A stretch of 64,000 nucleotides of DNA from Microbulbifer elongatus (GCF_021165935.1 NZ_CP088953.1:3085501-3149500), one strand, 5' to 3'. Shown: positions 9,563 to 20,038, counted from the first letter of the stretch. Numbers and translations: made by a program. The notes: a model not told the origin generated them from the letters alone.

Positions 9563-9703
9563 TTTGTACTCCAAAGTAAATAATGACCCACGAATGGGCT
9601 TGTTTAATTGGCTACAGGCCGAGGCCTGTAACTGTGCGGGAGTGAGAAGGCAGCCGTCGCCCGATCACTTCCCGAAAAGAAGGTGCAGAGTGAACCCTGC
9701 GCC

Positions 9704-10243
9704 TTACTTTTTCTTTTTACTGGGCGCGATGACCATGATCATCTGGCGGCCTTCCATTTTCGGCCGCTGCTCCACAGTACCCAGCTCCTCGAGATCTTTC
9801 TCGATGCGCTGCATCATTTCCATCCCCAGCTCCTGGTGGGCCATTTCACGGCCACGGAAGCGCAGGGAGACTTTCGCCTTGTCCCCAGCTTCCAGGAAGC
9901 GGGTCAGGTTGCGCAGTTTGATCTGGTAGTCGCCGATATCGGTACCGGGACGGAACTTCATTTCCTTGATCTGCTGCTGCTTTTGTTTCTTCTTAGCCGC
10001 ATTTTTAGCCTTCTTGGCCTCAAATACGTGCTTACCATAGTCCATGATTTTACAGACGATGGGATCGGAGTCCGAGGCAATTTCAACGAGATCCAGGTTG
10101 GCTTTCTGCGCGTGTTCCAGCGCCTCATCCAGAGAAACAATACCTACCTGTTCACCATCCGCACCGATCAGTCGCAGTTGCGACGCTTCAATCTGATCGT
10201 TGATACGGGCCTTTTTGGACTTTCCTTTCATATCTCGTTTAAT
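9704..10243 (-). CDS. infC: Translation initiation factor IF-3 with probable AUU start
   Basis: The protein has about 179 residues. The N-domain ([19 protein letters not shown]) and C-domain ([20 protein letters not shown], then [14 protein letters not shown]) are complete. IF-3 binds the 30S subunit and rejects wrong start codons. An in-frame ATG lies at 10231, but four codons upstream there is ATT (10243-10241) followed by AAACGAGATATG. This matches the Pseudomonas-type N-terminus IKREM, with GGAG nine bases before the ATT. Infrequent AUU initiation is the known basis of IF-3 autoregulation, so I place the start there. An ATG start at 10231 would have almost no ribosome site. Confidence 0.93.
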   Translation of the reverse strand: MKRDMKGKSKKARINDQIEASQLRLIGADGEQVGIVSLDEALEHAQKANLDLVEIASDSDPIVCKIMDYGKHVFEAKKAKNAAKKKQKQQQIKEMKFRPGTDIGDYQIKLRNLTRFLEAGDKAKVSLRFRGREMAHQELGMEMMQRIEKDLEELGTVEQRPKMEGRQMIMVIAPSKKKK

Positions 10244-10283
10244 AACACTCGTCTCCGGTAATTAATAAAAGTCTACTGGGCGC

Positions 10284-12218
10284 TTATTCAGCTGCGCCCT
10301 CAATAGACGAACGGCCGCGGCGATCCACATCCTGGCGGAGGAGCTCAAGGAAAGACTCGTAAGTCATGGTTCCGAGGTCCTCACCGCTACGTGTCCGCAC
10401 GGCGACCGTCTGGTTTTCCACTTCCTTATCGCCGATGACCAGCAGATAAGGGACACGCTGAAGCGTGTGCTCGCGGATTTTAAAGCCGATCTTCTCGTTT
10501 CTCAAGTCAGCAGCGGCGCGGAAACCTTCTGCACCCAGCTTGGACTCGAGGTTTTTGCAGTACTCGGACTGGCGATCGGTGATATTCAGCACCGCCACCT
10601 GCTGCGGGGCCAACCAGGTCGGGAAGGCGCCCTCGTAGTTCTCGATCAGAATACCGATAAAGCGCTCGAATGACCCGAGGGTCGCGCGGTGCAGCATTAC
10701 CGGGGTCTGACGAGAGCCATCTTCCGCCACATACTGGGCGTCCAGGCGGCCCGGCATGGAGAAGTCCACCTGAATGGTGCCGCACTGCCATACACGGCCG
10801 AGGCAGTCTTTCAGGGAGAATTCGATCTTGGGCCCGTAGAAGGCGCCCTCACCCGGCAGCTCTTCCCAGGGCAGATCCGCCGCATTCAGGGCGTCTGCCA
10901 GGGCTTTCTCCGCCTTGTCCCAGCTTTCGTCGGAACCGACGCGCTGTTCCGGACGGGTAGATAAACGATAGATCACTTCTTCGAAGCCGAAGTCTTTATA
11001 GACCGCGTGCAGCAGGTCCATGAACTCGGATACTTCCGACTGGATCTGGTCTTCGGTACAGAAGATGTGGCCATCGTCCTGCACAAAACCGCGCACACGC
11101 ATCAGGCCGTGCAGGGAACCGGAGGGTTCGCTGCGGTGACAGGAGCCGAACTCCGCCAGACGCAGGGGCAGATCCCGGTAGCTGCGCAGGCCCTGATTGA
11201 ACACCTGCACGTGACAGGGGCAGTTCATGGGCTTGATGGCAAACTGACGCTCTTCGCTGGTCAATGTGAACATGTCGTCGCCGAACTTGTCGGCGTGACC
11301 GGATTTCTGCCACAGGGAGAAGTCCACCAGCTGCGGGGTCTTGATCTCTTTATAGCCGCGCTCGCGCTGGCGCTCCCGCATGTACTGTTCAACGGTGCTG
11401 TACACGGTCCAGCCGTTGGGGTGCCAGAACACCATGCCCGGCGCCTCTTCCTGAATATGGAACAGGTCAAACTTCTTCGCCAGCTTGCGGTGATCGCGCT
11501 TTTCCGCTTCCGCGATACGGTGCAGGTACGCCTTGAGCTCTTTCTTGTTGGCCCATGCGGTGCCGTATACACGGGTCAGCATCTCGTTGTTGGCATCGCC
11601 ACGCCAGTAGGCGCCGGCCACTTTGGTCAGTTTGAAAGCCTTCAGCTTGCCGGTGGACGGTACGTGCGGGCCGCGGCACAGGTCTTCAAAGTCGCCCTGG
11701 CGGTACAGGGAGATATCTTCGTTGGTGGGGATACTGGCGATGATTTCCGCCTTGTACTCTTCCCCCATCTCGCGGAAGTATTTGACCGCGTCGTCCCGGG
11801 GCAGCAAGCGACGGCTGACCGGAATATCTTCCTTGGCCAGCTCTTCCATGCGCTTCTCGATCTTCTCGAGATCTTCCGGGGTAAATTGCCGCTCGTAGGC
11901 GAAATCGTAATAAAAGCCGTCTTCGATCACCGGACCAATGGTGACCTGAGCACCCGGATACAACTGCTTGACCGCCTGGGCCAGCAGGTGCGCGGTGGAA
12001 TGACGGATGATTTCCAGGCCTTCTGGCTGGCGATCGGTCACGATGGCCAATTCGGCGTCGTGATCGATAACAAAACTGGTATCCACTTCCTTGCCGTCGA
12101 CGACACCCGCCAGCGCCGCTTTGGCCAGACCGGGACCAATATCATTGGCAACGTCGAATACGGAAACAGGATTGGAGAATTCGCGACGGGAACCGTCAGG
12201 GAGGGTAACAACAGGCAT
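10284..12218 (-). CDS. thrS: Threonyl-tRNA synthetase
   Basis: This is a 644-residue class II synthetase. A TGS domain at 1-65 ([14 protein letters not shown]) is followed by the editing domain with [11 protein letters not shown] near 75. The catalytic core contains the zinc-binding [10 protein letters not shown] around 335, and an anticodon domain lies at the C-terminus. The start at 12218 is chosen because [10 protein letters not shown] is the family N-terminus and AAGGAAG precedes it by a proper spacing. Upstream codons to 12269 are not part of the protein. It leads into infC-rpmI-rplT as in Escherichia coli. The unusual tandem hairpins upstream could affect its expression. Confidence 0.98.
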   Translation of the reverse strand: MPVVTLPDGSRREFSNPVSVFDVANDIGPGLAKAALAGVVDGKEVDTSFVIDHDAELAIVTDRQPEGLEIIRHSTAHLLAQAVKQLYPGAQVTIGPVIEDGFYYDFAYERQFTPEDLEKIEKRMEELAKEDIPVSRRLLPRDDAVKYFREMGEEYKAEIIASIPTNEDISLYRQGDFEDLCRGPHVPSTGKLKAFKLTKVAGAYWRGDANNEMLTRVYGTAWANKKELKAYLHRIAEAEKRDHRKLAKKFDLFHIQEEAPGMVFWHPNGWTVYSTVEQYMRERQRERGYKEIKTPQLVDFSLWQKSGHADKFGDDMFTLTSEERQFAIKPMNCPCHVQVFNQGLRSYRDLPLRLAEFGSCHRSEPSGSLHGLMRVRGFVQDDGHIFCTEDQIQSEVSEFMDLLHAVYKDFGFEEVIYRLSTRPEQRVGSDESWDKAEKALADALNAADLPWEELPGEGAFYGPKIEFSLKDCLGRVWQCGTIQVDFSMPGRLDAQYVAEDGSRQTPVMLHRATLGSFERFIGILIENYEGAFPTWLAPQQVAVLNITDRQSEYCKNLESKLGAEGFRAAADLRNEKIGFKIREHTLQRVPYLLVIGDKEVENQTVAVRTRSGEDLGTMTYESFLELLRQDVDRRGRSSIEGAAE

Positions 12219-12290
12219 TGTTCTTCCTTTTGTTTCAGTGGCGATCCCTACGAAAGACCGCATGAGCAATTAGCGCTTGGCTAGCGAGAG

Positions 12291-12415
12291 CGGTGCATGG
12301 ATGCACCGCCGCCGGGGGGAGCCCCGGCGCGAGCACTGAAAAACAAGCAAAATGACATTTTGTGCAGCTTTTTCAGTGCGACCTTTACCAAAAGACAGGA
12401 CGTCTTTTTGTAAAG
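12291..12415. repeat. Array of four tandem hairpins between tRNA-Val and thrS
   Basis: Four back-to-back inverted repeats fill 125 bases. The first, at 12291-12308, is CGGTGCAT-gg-ATGCACCG. The second, at 12310-12329, is CGCCGGGG with CCCCGGCG. The third, at 12333-12379, has 11-bp perfect outer arms (GCACTGAAAAA) plus an inner AAAATGACATTTT. The fourth, at 12383-12415, has 14-bp arms with one mismatch (CTTTACCAAAAGAC). None is followed by a clean T-tract. The array could process or stabilise the tRNA-Val or thrS transcript, or be a REP-like element. Confidence 0.7.
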
Positions 12416-12425
12416 AGTAGGTAAA

Positions 12426-12502
<77 letters not shown>

Positions 12503-12709
12503 AAAGACTGACAACTGGAACCCGTAGAATACGGCCCCCGTTGCAGAGGACGCGAACTTTAGCACCAGCTTTTTTGCTTTTCAACTACCGAAAACAGAAA
12601 AAATTTCCGCTAATCAAGCACTTGGGGTATCGTGAGCCGACTGCAGGATGCAGCACAGAGACCGCGCACCCATTCCACAGGTCTCCCGCCGCCGGACACG
12701 AAGGATTTT

Positions 12710-13681
12710 ATGAGCCCCCCTCCAACCGATAGCCCGATCAGCCGCAGCGGCTTTCTGCTGGCACTGGGCGCCGCCGCCCTCTTTTCCATCAAGGCGATCT
12801 TTATCAAGCTCGCGTATCGCTACGGCGTGGATGTGGAGACTTTCATTCTCCTGCGCATGGCCCTCGCCCTGCCGTTTTACATCGCCATCCTGCTCCTGCT
12901 GCGTCGAGGCGGACAGTGGCAGCCGGTGAGCGGGCAGAACGCGTTGATTACGATCGCACTCGGACTCTGCAGCTATTACCTGGCGAGCTTTCTCGATCTG
13001 CAGGGGCTGCGCTATATCAGCGCAAATTTCGAGCGACTGATCATCTACCTATACCCCACCCTGGTGCTGATGTTGGGCTGGCTGTTCCTGGGCAAATCCG
13101 CAACACCCCGACAGTTGCTGTGCCTGGCCGGGGCCTATGGGGGCATTCTGCTGATTTACTGGCAGGATCAGGATTTCAGCACCGGCGTACCAACCCCGGG
13201 CTGGGTACACCTTGACGGCGTCAGCTGGGGTGCACTGCTGACCTTTGGCAGCGCACTCAGCTTTTCGCTCTATGTGGCGTTCAGCGAGAAAGTGATCAAG
13301 ACACTGGGGAGCCGGCAGTTCACCGCCCTGGCTATGCTGGCTGCAAGTGCCGCCATTGCCGTGCATTTTGCACTTCAGGGTGACTGGTCGCGCCTGCAGC
13401 AGCCATGGCCGGTTTACGGCTACGCGCTGGCGGTCGCGTTTCTATGTACGGTGATTCCGTCCCTGATGATGAGCGCCGCGATCCTGCAGATCGGTTCCGC
13501 CACCACCGGTGCCATTGGTACCTCCGGCCCGGTGGTGACACTGATCGCCGCAGCCCTGGTACTGGGAGAGCCGTTTACCGCGATGCATCTGCTCGGCATG
13601 GCGGTAATCATCGGCAGCCTGCTACTGTTGAAACAGCCCAGCCAACCCAAGGCTGCACCGGCCAGCAAGCAGACGAACTAG
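12710..13681 (+). CDS. DMT-superfamily (EamA) membrane transporter
   Basis: The protein has 323 residues with about ten hydrophobic segments in two EamA repeats (first about 12-150, second about 185-310). The second repeat contains the YLYPTLVLMLGWL and GTSGPVVTLIAAALVLGE-type patterns of drug/metabolite exporters. The substrate cannot be told. The start at 12710 follows an AAGGA box five bases before the ATG; an earlier in-frame ATG at 12632 lacks one. It is convergent with uvrB, and only seven bases separate the two stops, with a small GGCGCC hairpin holding uvrB's stop codon in the loop. Confidence 0.88.
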   Translation: MSPPPTDSPISRSGFLLALGAAALFSIKAIFIKLAYRYGVDVETFILLRMALALPFYIAILLLLRRGGQWQPVSGQNALITIALGLCSYYLASFLDLQGLRYISANFERLIIYLYPTLVLMLGWLFLGKSATPRQLLCLAGAYGGILLIYWQDQDFSTGVPTPGWVHLDGVSWGALLTFGSALSFSLYVAFSEKVIKTLGSRQFTALAMLAASAAIAVHFALQGDWSRLQQPWPVYGYALAVAFLCTVIPSLMMSAAILQIGSATTGAIGTSGPVVTLIAAALVLGEPFTAMHLLGMAVIIGSLLLLKQPSQPKAAPASKQTN

Positions 13682-13688
13682 TGGCGCC

Positions 13689-15698
13689 TTATGGCGCCGC
13701 CTCTTTGAGCTTGGTGATCTCATCGCGCAACTTGGCGGCGGCCTCGAACTCCAGATTCTTGGCGTGGTTGTACATCTGCTCTTCCAGCTCCTCGATACGC
13801 GCCCAGCGCTGCTGATCGGTAAGCGGTTTCTGATCGGCTTTGTAAGCGGCGCCCTTCTCCGCAACTTTGCGGCGGGATTTGGGCACCCCGGGAGCGATGG
13901 CGCCCTCCATGATATCGGCAACACTCTTGCGAATCCCTTTGGGGGTAATGCCGTGCTCGGCATTGTGCGCCAGCTGCTTTTCCCGCCGGCGCTGGGTCTC
14001 CTCCAGCGCGCGCTTCATGGAGTCGGTGATTTTGTCCGCGTACAGTATTGCCCTGCCCTCCAGATTCCGCGCGGCACGGCCGATGGTCTGGATCAGTGAG
14101 CGATCGGAGCGCAGGAAACCCTCCTTGTCGGCGTCGAAGATGGCCACCAGAGAGACTTCCGGCATATCCAGCCCTTCCCGCAACAGGTTGATCCCTACCA
14201 GCACATCAAATTCGCCGATGCGCAGGTCGCGAATAATCTCCACCCGCTCTACGGTATCAATGTCAGAATGCAGATAGCGCACCCGCACGCCGCTCTCCTG
14301 TAGGTATTCGGTCAGATCCTCCGCCATGCGTTTGGTCAACACGGTAATCAACACGCGCTGATCCTTGTCCACGCAGCGGTGGATTTCCGACAGGGTATCG
14401 TCCACCTGTGTTGCCGCCGGGCGCACCTCCACTTCCGGGTCCACCAGGCCGGTGGGACGAACCACCTGCTCCACCACCGCCCCGGCGTGCTCCTGCTCGT
14501 ATTTCCCCGGGGTCGCGGATACGAAGATGGTCTGCGGTGACAGATTCTCCCACTCTTCAAATTTCAGCGGCCGATTATCCAGCGCCGAGGGCAGACGGAA
14601 ACCGTATTCCACCAGGGTTTCCTTGCGCGAGCGGTCACCGCGGTACATACCGCCGATTTGCGGCACGGTTACGTGGCTTTCATCGATAAACAGCAGCGCA
14701 TCGTGCGGCAGATAGTCAAACAAGGTGGGCGGGGGCTGACCAGGATCCCGCCCGGACAGATAGCGGGAATAGTTTTCCACGCCGTTGCAGTAGCCGAGCT
14801 CCTGCATCATTTCCAGATCGTAACGGGTGCGCTGCTCCAGCCGCTGGGCCTCCAGTAGCTTATTGTTGTCGCGCATCTGCTCAAGGCGCTCTTTCAGCTC
14901 GCCCTTGATCTGATCAATGGCGTCGACAATGGTTTCTCGCGGAGTCACGTAGTGGGACTTTGGAAAGATGGTGATGCGCGGAACCTTCTGCAGCACCTCC
15001 CCGGTGAGCGGGTCGAACAGGGTAATTTCTTCGATCTCTTCATCGAACAGGGACAGGCGCACCGCCTCCAGGTCCGAATCGGCGGGATAGATATCAATGA
15101 TATCCCCGCGCACCCGGTAGGTGGCGCGGCGGAAATCCGCATCGTTGCGGGTGTACTGCAGCTCAGCCAGGCGGCGCAGAATCGTGCGCTGATCAACGAT
15201 ATCGCCACGATCCAGGTGCAGCACCATCTTGAGGTATTTGTCCGGATCGCCCAGGCCATAAATCGCGGACACGGTCGCCACCACAATCACATCCTTCCGC
15301 TCAATCAGAGCTTTGGTCGCGGACAGCCGCATCTGCTCGATATGCTCGTTGACCGATGCATCCTTCTCAATAAAGGTGTCCGACGATGGCACATAGGCTT
15401 CCGGCTGGTAATAGTCGTAGTAGGAAACGAAGTACTCGACCGCGTTGCGGGGAAAAAACTCTTTCAGCTCGCCGTACAGCTGAGCGGCCAGGGTCTTGTT
15501 GTGGGCCATCACGATTGCGGGCCGCTGCAGGCGCGCGATCACGTTGGCCATAGTGAAGGTTTTACCGGAGCCGGTTACCCCCAGCAGTGTCTGATGCGCC
15601 AGGCCATCCCCCACCCCTTCAACCAGCGCCTCGATGGCGGCTGGCTGATCCCCTGCGGGCTCGTATTTACTGGCAACTTCAAAAGGACGGGTTTCCAT
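13689..15698 (-). CDS. uvrB: Excinuclease ABC subunit B
   Basis: This is a 669-residue nucleotide excision repair helicase-like protein. Walker [14 protein letters not shown] lies near 40, the beta-hairpin [12 protein letters not shown] inserts into damaged DNA, and DESHVTVPQ and the helicase motifs around [10 protein letters not shown] are present. A C-terminal UVR motif ([19 protein letters not shown]) binds UvrC. The start [16 protein letters not shown] at 15698 matches the family; the frame stays open upstream to 15821 without family similarity. Confidence 0.98.
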   Translation of the reverse strand: METRPFEVASKYEPAGDQPAAIEALVEGVGDGLAHQTLLGVTGSGKTFTMANVIARLQRPAIVMAHNKTLAAQLYGELKEFFPRNAVEYFVSYYDYYQPEAYVPSSDTFIEKDASVNEHIEQMRLSATKALIERKDVIVVATVSAIYGLGDPDKYLKMVLHLDRGDIVDQRTILRRLAELQYTRNDADFRRATYRVRGDIIDIYPADSDLEAVRLSLFDEEIEEITLFDPLTGEVLQKVPRITIFPKSHYVTPRETIVDAIDQIKGELKERLEQMRDNNKLLEAQRLEQRTRYDLEMMQELGYCNGVENYSRYLSGRDPGQPPPTLFDYLPHDALLFIDESHVTVPQIGGMYRGDRSRKETLVEYGFRLPSALDNRPLKFEEWENLSPQTIFVSATPGKYEQEHAGAVVEQVVRPTGLVDPEVEVRPAATQVDDTLSEIHRCVDKDQRVLITVLTKRMAEDLTEYLQESGVRVRYLHSDIDTVERVEIIRDLRIGEFDVLVGINLLREGLDMPEVSLVAIFDADKEGFLRSDRSLIQTIGRAARNLEGRAILYADKITDSMKRALEETQRRREKQLAHNAEHGITPKGIRKSVADIMEGAIAPGVPKSRRKVAEKGAAYKADQKPLTDQQRWARIEELEEQMYNHAKNLEFEAAAKLRDEITKLKEAAP

Positions 15699-15855
15699 GG
15701 GCCGACTACCACTCCGGTTTCGCTTCACACCCGGCACTCCGGGGTAGGAAATTGTAGGCGCACACCCCGGTGCGGGACAAATTCGGTGTTCCACCGGAGC
15801 GGGCGGCGAGAAAATAAACACTGCAAAATCAAAGGCTTATTTTTAGGTAAAAGGG

Positions 15856-15884
15856 TTGACCTGGTTTGGGGTGCTCTATAAGAT
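15856..15884 (+). promoter_or_regulatory. Promoter for the tRNA-Asn pair
   Basis: TTGACC at 15856-15861, a 17-base spacer and TAAGAT at 15879-15884 (overlapping TATAAG) are followed by a GC-rich stretch (ACGCGCC), as in stringently controlled stable-RNA promoters. It lies about 45 bases upstream of the first tRNA-Asn. Confidence 0.7.
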
Positions 15885-15930
15885 ACGCGCCACCTGACCG
15901 GGACGGCATTTGCAAGACCGATCAGACAGT

Positions 15931-16006
15931 TCCGCCTTAGCTCAGTTGGTAGAGCAAATGACTGTTAATCATTGGGTCGCTGGTTCGAGCCCAGCAGGCG
16001 GAGCCA
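15931..16006 (+). tRNA. tRNA-Asn (GTT), copy 1
   Basis: The 76-base cloverleaf has encoded CCA. Acceptor TCCGCCT pairs with AGGCGGA. The anticodon loop CTGTTAA gives GTT. The T-arm has GGTTCGAGCCC. It is identical in sequence to the second copy 105 bases downstream. Confidence 0.97.
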
Positions 16007-16111
16007 ATTTCAAAATGTTCGTAGCGACACTGAATTGCCACGAAGATTTTATTTAGAGCTATGCTCTTTCAGGGCCACCTTCACCAAGAGGCAGGCGCCC
16101 TAACCAAAAAT

Positions 16112-16187
16112 TCCGCCTTAGCTCAGTTGGTAGAGCAAATGACTGTTAATCATTGGGTCGCTGGTTCGAGCCCAGCAGGCGGAGCCA
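16112..16187 (+). tRNA. tRNA-Asn (GTT), copy 2
   Basis: It has the same 76 bases as copy 1 and is probably transcribed with it. The 105-base spacer between the copies is unique sequence. The tRNA is followed at once by a strong terminator. Confidence 0.97.
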
Positions 16188-16190
16188 AAC

Positions 16191-16227
16191 AAAAAACCCC
16201 GTACCCTTACCGGTTACGGGGTTTTTT
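16191..16227 (+). terminator. Intrinsic terminator after the tRNA-Asn pair
   Basis: CCCCGTA and TACGGGG pair, flanked by six A and six T that extend the stem. This is a strong rho-independent terminator beginning four bases after the second tRNA. Confidence 0.9.
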
Positions 16228-16340
16228 ATTGCCTGTCACCTGCGGGACTTTGATCGGCACCGCCTGATCATCACCGGTATCCAGCACCAGGGAGCCTGTA
16301 CGGGCTCCGGGGCACCCCCGAAACCCATTGAACTTGCTCG

Positions 16341-18350
16341 CTAGACTTCCGGCACCTCACCGGTAATCCGCTGAACCCGGCGACTGCCTGATGCAATTGG
16401 CAGCTGGCGCACCTCCGCCCCCTCGGACACATCCTGCGACGCAGCAATTCCGGACGCATTCGCTTCCGACAACTGTGTCCAGACCGTATCCACGAGCTCC
16501 TGTTTTGGCGTGTAGTCTTTCACCGCCTCAATCAGCAGGCGATGTACGGCAACACAATCCTGGCGCGCGCAGGCTTGCTTCAGCTCAGCCAAGCACGACT
16601 GCAGCTGATCACTGGGCAAGCGCTCTTCCTCTGCCCGCATGATCATCGGGTGATCGGTGCCGGCAACGGCATCCCCCAGCAACAGCTCCTCATACAGCTT
16701 TTCACCGGGGCGCAGGCCGGAAATCTGAATTTCGATATCGCCATCGGGGTTGGCCTCGTCGCGCACGGTGTGGCCCATAATCTGAATCAGACGGCGGGCG
16801 ATATCCAGAATACGAACCGGCTCCCCCATATCCAGCACAAAAACCTCGCCCTTGCGCCCCATGCTTCCCGCCTGCAATACCAGCTGCGCTGCTTCGGGAA
16901 TAGTCATAAAGAAACGGGTCACCTTGGGGTGAGTCACCGTCACCGGCCCACCAGCGTTAATCTGATCGGTAAACAGAGGAATCACGGAGCCGGAGGATCC
17001 GAGTACGTTACCAAAGCGCACCATACACACCCGGGTACGCCCGAAGCGGCGCCCGAAATCCTGACAGATCAACTCGGCCAGGCGCTTGGTTGCCCCCATC
17101 ACGTTGGTCGGGCGCACTGCCTTATCGGTGGAAACCAGCACAAACTGCTCAACCCCACAGGCCTCGGCGGCCTCCAAGACAGAAAGGGTACCCAGCACGT
17201 TATTTTCCGCGCCCACTACCACGTTCTGCTCGACCAGCGGCACATGCTTATAGGCCGCCGCATGATAGATCGTCTGCACACCAAAGGACTGAATGATCTC
17301 ACCCATGCGCTGGCGGTTGCGCACGTCGCCCAACAGCGCTGTCACTTCCACCTGCAGACCTTCATCCTGCTGCTGTTGCTGCAGCTCTCGCTCAATCTGA
17401 TAGAGAGAGAACTCGGAGGACTCCAGCATGATCAGCTTGGTCGCTTCCCACTGGATGATCTGTCGGCAGAGCTCGGAACCAATGGAGCCACCGGCCCCCG
17501 TCACCATCACCACCTTGCCGGTGATGGATGCGGAGACCAGTTCTTTTTGCGGCTCGACCGGAGCGCGACCGAGGATGTTTTCGTAAATCTGGGCCACATC
17601 GGATACGCGGCCGGCGCTGTCCACCAACTCTTCCATACCCGGAATGACTTTCACCACGATACCGCGCTCACGCAGACTACGGGTGATCTCACGGCGGCGG
17701 CGCTTGGGCACTCCCGGCATCGCCAGCAGAATTTCGGAGATATCCCGCTCGGCAATCACATCAAGAATATTGGCTGGGCTGTAAACCAGTACGCCATCAA
17801 TCAGCGTATTCTGCTTGGAGGCATTGTCGTCAAAAAAGGCGACGGTCTTGTACATCTCACCGTGCACCAGCCCCTTGTACAACTGCAGGCCGGCAGTGCC
17901 CGCGCCGTAGATGGCCACGCGGGTTTTGTGGATCTCCAGTGCCATCTGGTAATAGATACGCACCAGCCAGCGGGATCCACCCACGGTAATCAGGGCGAAA
18001 CACCAGTAAATCACGGGCACCGATCGCGGAACACCGGCATAGGTGAGATAAGAAGCCACCGCGAGTACCACCGCCGACGCGGTAACCCCCTGTAGAACAG
18101 CGACAATCGCCTGCTGCCCCATGTAACGGATTACCGTACGGTACAGCCCCAGGCGAAGAAAAATAAAACTGCTGGAAATAAGCGTCATGGCCAGACACAG
18201 CGCCATGGCAGGTTCAGTCACCGTGCTGGCACCGTTAAAACGGATAGCCATGGCGAGCAAAAACGCAGCCGTGAGCATCAGCAGGTCATAGCAGAGCATC
18301 AAGAACGGCTTGTAGTTTTTCTGCGCAGCTTTATAAAAGCTATTCACCAA
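16341..18350 (-). CDS. WbpM/CapD-type nucleoside-diphosphate-sugar 4,6-dehydratase
   Basis: This 669-residue inner-membrane protein has four transmembrane segments in the first 130 residues. A CoA-binding-like Rossmann region follows (GAGTAGLQLYKG near 149-160), then a catalytic SDR domain from about 280 (VTGAGGSIGSELCRQI). The active site has STDKAV and NVMGATK, so Met replaces the usual Tyr, as in WbpM/FlaA1-type UDP-GlcNAc 4,6-dehydratases. It probably makes the 4-keto-6-deoxy precursor of QuiNAc or FucNAc for O-antigen or capsule. It follows the WecA/WbpL-like gene by 78 bases in one operon. The start is TTG at 18350 or GTG at 18347. Confidence 0.9.
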   Translation of the reverse strand: MVNSFYKAAQKNYKPFLMLCYDLLMLTAAFLLAMAIRFNGASTVTEPAMALCLAMTLISSSFIFLRLGLYRTVIRYMGQQAIVAVLQGVTASAVVLAVASYLTYAGVPRSVPVIYWCFALITVGGSRWLVRIYYQMALEIHKTRVAIYGAGTAGLQLYKGLVHGEMYKTVAFFDDNASKQNTLIDGVLVYSPANILDVIAERDISEILLAMPGVPKRRRREITRSLRERGIVVKVIPGMEELVDSAGRVSDVAQIYENILGRAPVEPQKELVSASITGKVVMVTGAGGSIGSELCRQIIQWEATKLIMLESSEFSLYQIERELQQQQQDEGLQVEVTALLGDVRNRQRMGEIIQSFGVQTIYHAAAYKHVPLVEQNVVVGAENNVLGTLSVLEAAEACGVEQFVLVSTDKAVRPTNVMGATKRLAELICQDFGRRFGRTRVCMVRFGNVLGSSGSVIPLFTDQINAGGPVTVTHPKVTRFFMTIPEAAQLVLQAGSMGRKGEVFVLDMGEPVRILDIARRLIQIMGHTVRDEANPDGDIEIQISGLRPGEKLYEELLLGDAVAGTDHPMIMRAEEERLPSDQLQSCLAELKQACARQDCVAVHRLLIEAVKDYTPKQELVDTVWTQLSEANASGIAASQDVSEGAEVRQLPIASGSRRVQRITGEVPEV

Positions 18351-18428
18351 CCCCCCAAAAAATTCCTTTACCGGGCACTATTGGCCCTTGCATAACAATA
18401 AACATCCGAAACTTCCTTTCCGGACTAA

Positions 18429-19343
18429 TCACAACACTCCGGATGCTACCAGCAGCAGGGCCAGCAAAGACGTGCTCAACATCACGGCCAATTCGATAAA
18501 CAAGGACGTTTTCACACCGTGCTTCAGCGCCATCCGCTGATAGAAATGCTGGCGATGCGCCTCCCACCAGCGCTCTTTACGCAGCACTCTGATCGCCAGG
18601 GTAGCCGAGGCATCCAACCAGAACGGCAGGAATACCAGCAGTGGAATCAGCACCCCAAAGGCCCCCTGCTGCCACCCCGCGATACTCACCGCAAATGCCG
18701 CCAGGCCAATGACTGTGGCCCCCGCATCGCCGAGGAAAATTTGTGCACGCGGCCAATTGTAGTACAAAAAAACGACACTACTTGTTGCGATCAGCAGACA
18801 AATACTTCCAATTTGCGGCACGTCTCGCAAGAAACAGATTACCCCAAGAGTCGCAAATCCGATCGCGGTCATACTGCCGGCAAAGCCATCCATGCCATCC
18901 ATAAAGTTGTACAGATTGACAACCCATACACCGCCCAGCACCAGCAGCGGCCATAAAACCGACGACCAGGACCCAGAAAGCGGCGGGGCCAGCACATATA
19001 ACAAAATGCCGACGGACAAAATCTGCACAGAAAAACGCACCCGCGCACTCAATGACCGCAGGTCATCTGCCAGAGAAATCACCAGCAACGCAACAAAGGC
19101 AAAAACAATGCCAGGATGAATTTCAGGCTGACTGAGCAGGAAACCGACCACGGCACCCGACAACAGGCCCCACCCACCGGTCCGCGGCACCGGTGTTTCA
19201 TGCAGGGAGCGATGGTTGGGGGCATCCAGGGCAAACTCACCCAGACGCGTAAGTAGCAAGCGCAACACCAATGCAGTGACAGCAGCGGACGCTGCGCAAA
19301 AAAACAGCAATGACCACCAGCCGTGGTCAAAGTACGCCCCCAT
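18429..19343 (-). CDS. WbpL/WecA-like polyprenyl-phosphate sugar-1-phosphate transferase
   Basis: This is a 304-residue polytopic membrane enzyme of the MraY/WecA family. Signatures are NLYNFMDGMDGFAGS, FLGDAGATVIGL and a C-terminal basic EAHRQHFYQRM loop. It should transfer a sugar 1-phosphate from UDP-sugar to undecaprenyl phosphate, starting O-antigen or similar glycan. Together with the WbpM-like gene downstream it matches wbpL-wbpM of Pseudomonas, which close the O-antigen locus next to a comEA-like gene and uvrB. The ATG at 19343 is preferred to the TTG one codon earlier. Confidence 0.88.
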   Translation of the reverse strand: MGAYFDHGWWSLLFFCAASAAVTALVLRLLLTRLGEFALDAPNHRSLHETPVPRTGGWGLLSGAVVGFLLSQPEIHPGIVFAFVALLVISLADDLRSLSARVRFSVQILSVGILLYVLAPPLSGSWSSVLWPLLVLGGVWVVNLYNFMDGMDGFAGSMTAIGFATLGVICFLRDVPQIGSICLLIATSSVVFLYYNWPRAQIFLGDAGATVIGLAAFAVSIAGWQQGAFGVLIPLLVFLPFWLDASATLAIRVLRKERWWEAHRQHFYQRMALKHGVKTSLFIELAVMLSTSLLALLLVASGVL

Positions 19344-19527
19344 CAATGATCCCCGTCAAAACCCCGTAAATACTGACCATAGCGTCGACTTGCGCGCCAA
19401 CCCAGTGCATTTTTTATTCGCGCTGAACTATATAGCTCGCTCCTTGTAACATCAAGGAAACCTGGCTTAACTCCCAGATGGGGCCCCGCAACAACAGGTC
19501 ACGCTAGCCCACGACGCATATTTGCCC

Positions 19528-19559
19528 AAAAAAGAAACAGCGCCCTGAGGCGCTGTTTC
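19528..19559 (-). terminator. Intrinsic terminator after comEA
   Basis: A perfect 11-bp stem GAAACAGCGCC with a 4-base loop is followed by six T on the minus strand, 10 bases after the comEA stop. Confidence 0.9.
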
Positions 19560-19568
19560 GATACTTAT

Positions 19569-19868
19569 TTACAACTGGATCCGATTTTTATTCTTCTCCA
19601 GCGTGGCTACGCCGATCCCTTTGATCTCCAGCAGCTCTTCGACACTGGAAAAGCTGCCGTTTTCTTCCCGGTACTGGACGATCAATTTTGCGCGAGCCTC
19701 ACCCACACCATCCAGCGCAGCAGACAACTCCTCTGCAGTGGCGGTGTTCAGGTTCACCACCTGTACTGTCTGTGTCTGCGGTTCTTCTTCGGCGAATACC
19801 GCGGGCACATTGACCAGCAATATGGAAAGGGCAAACAGTACGGCAAGCGGGAAACGAAACAGTTTCAT
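19569..19868 (-). CDS. ComEA-like exported helix-hairpin-helix protein
   Basis: This is a 99-residue protein with a signal peptide (MKLFRFPLAVLFALSILLVNVPAVFA, cleaved after about 26). Two helix-hairpin-helix motifs follow (VNLNTATAEELSAALDGVG and FSSVEELLEIKGIG). It should bind DNA in the periplasm, as ComEA does during uptake for transformation; short ComEA-like proteins are common and not all organisms are shown to be competent. The start at 19868 has AAGGAA seven bases upstream. A terminator follows it. It sits next to the wbpL/wbpM pair as in Pseudomonas. Confidence 0.9.
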   Translation of the reverse strand: MKLFRFPLAVLFALSILLVNVPAVFAEEEPQTQTVQVVNLNTATAEELSAALDGVGEARAKLIVQYREENGSFSSVEELLEIKGIGVATLEKNKNRIQL

Positions 19869-20038
19869 GGCAAATTCCTTTTCTTGTAATTGCACTAAGC
19901 GTTATGGTCTTCAATCCGTGGGACCACAAACCTCCCCAGGCGGGAGCACTCTATCAAACAATCCCCGGGCTTTTGACCCCTGAGCCATTACACGTTATTA
20001 CAGCCGGTCACCGCATTTTACCCGTGGCGTAACCGGAG

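Noticed and set aside
15931..16187. Identical tRNA-Asn copies as an assembly duplication
   Set aside because: The spacer and flanks differ, and a single promoter and terminator frame the pair, so it is a normal tandem tRNA array.
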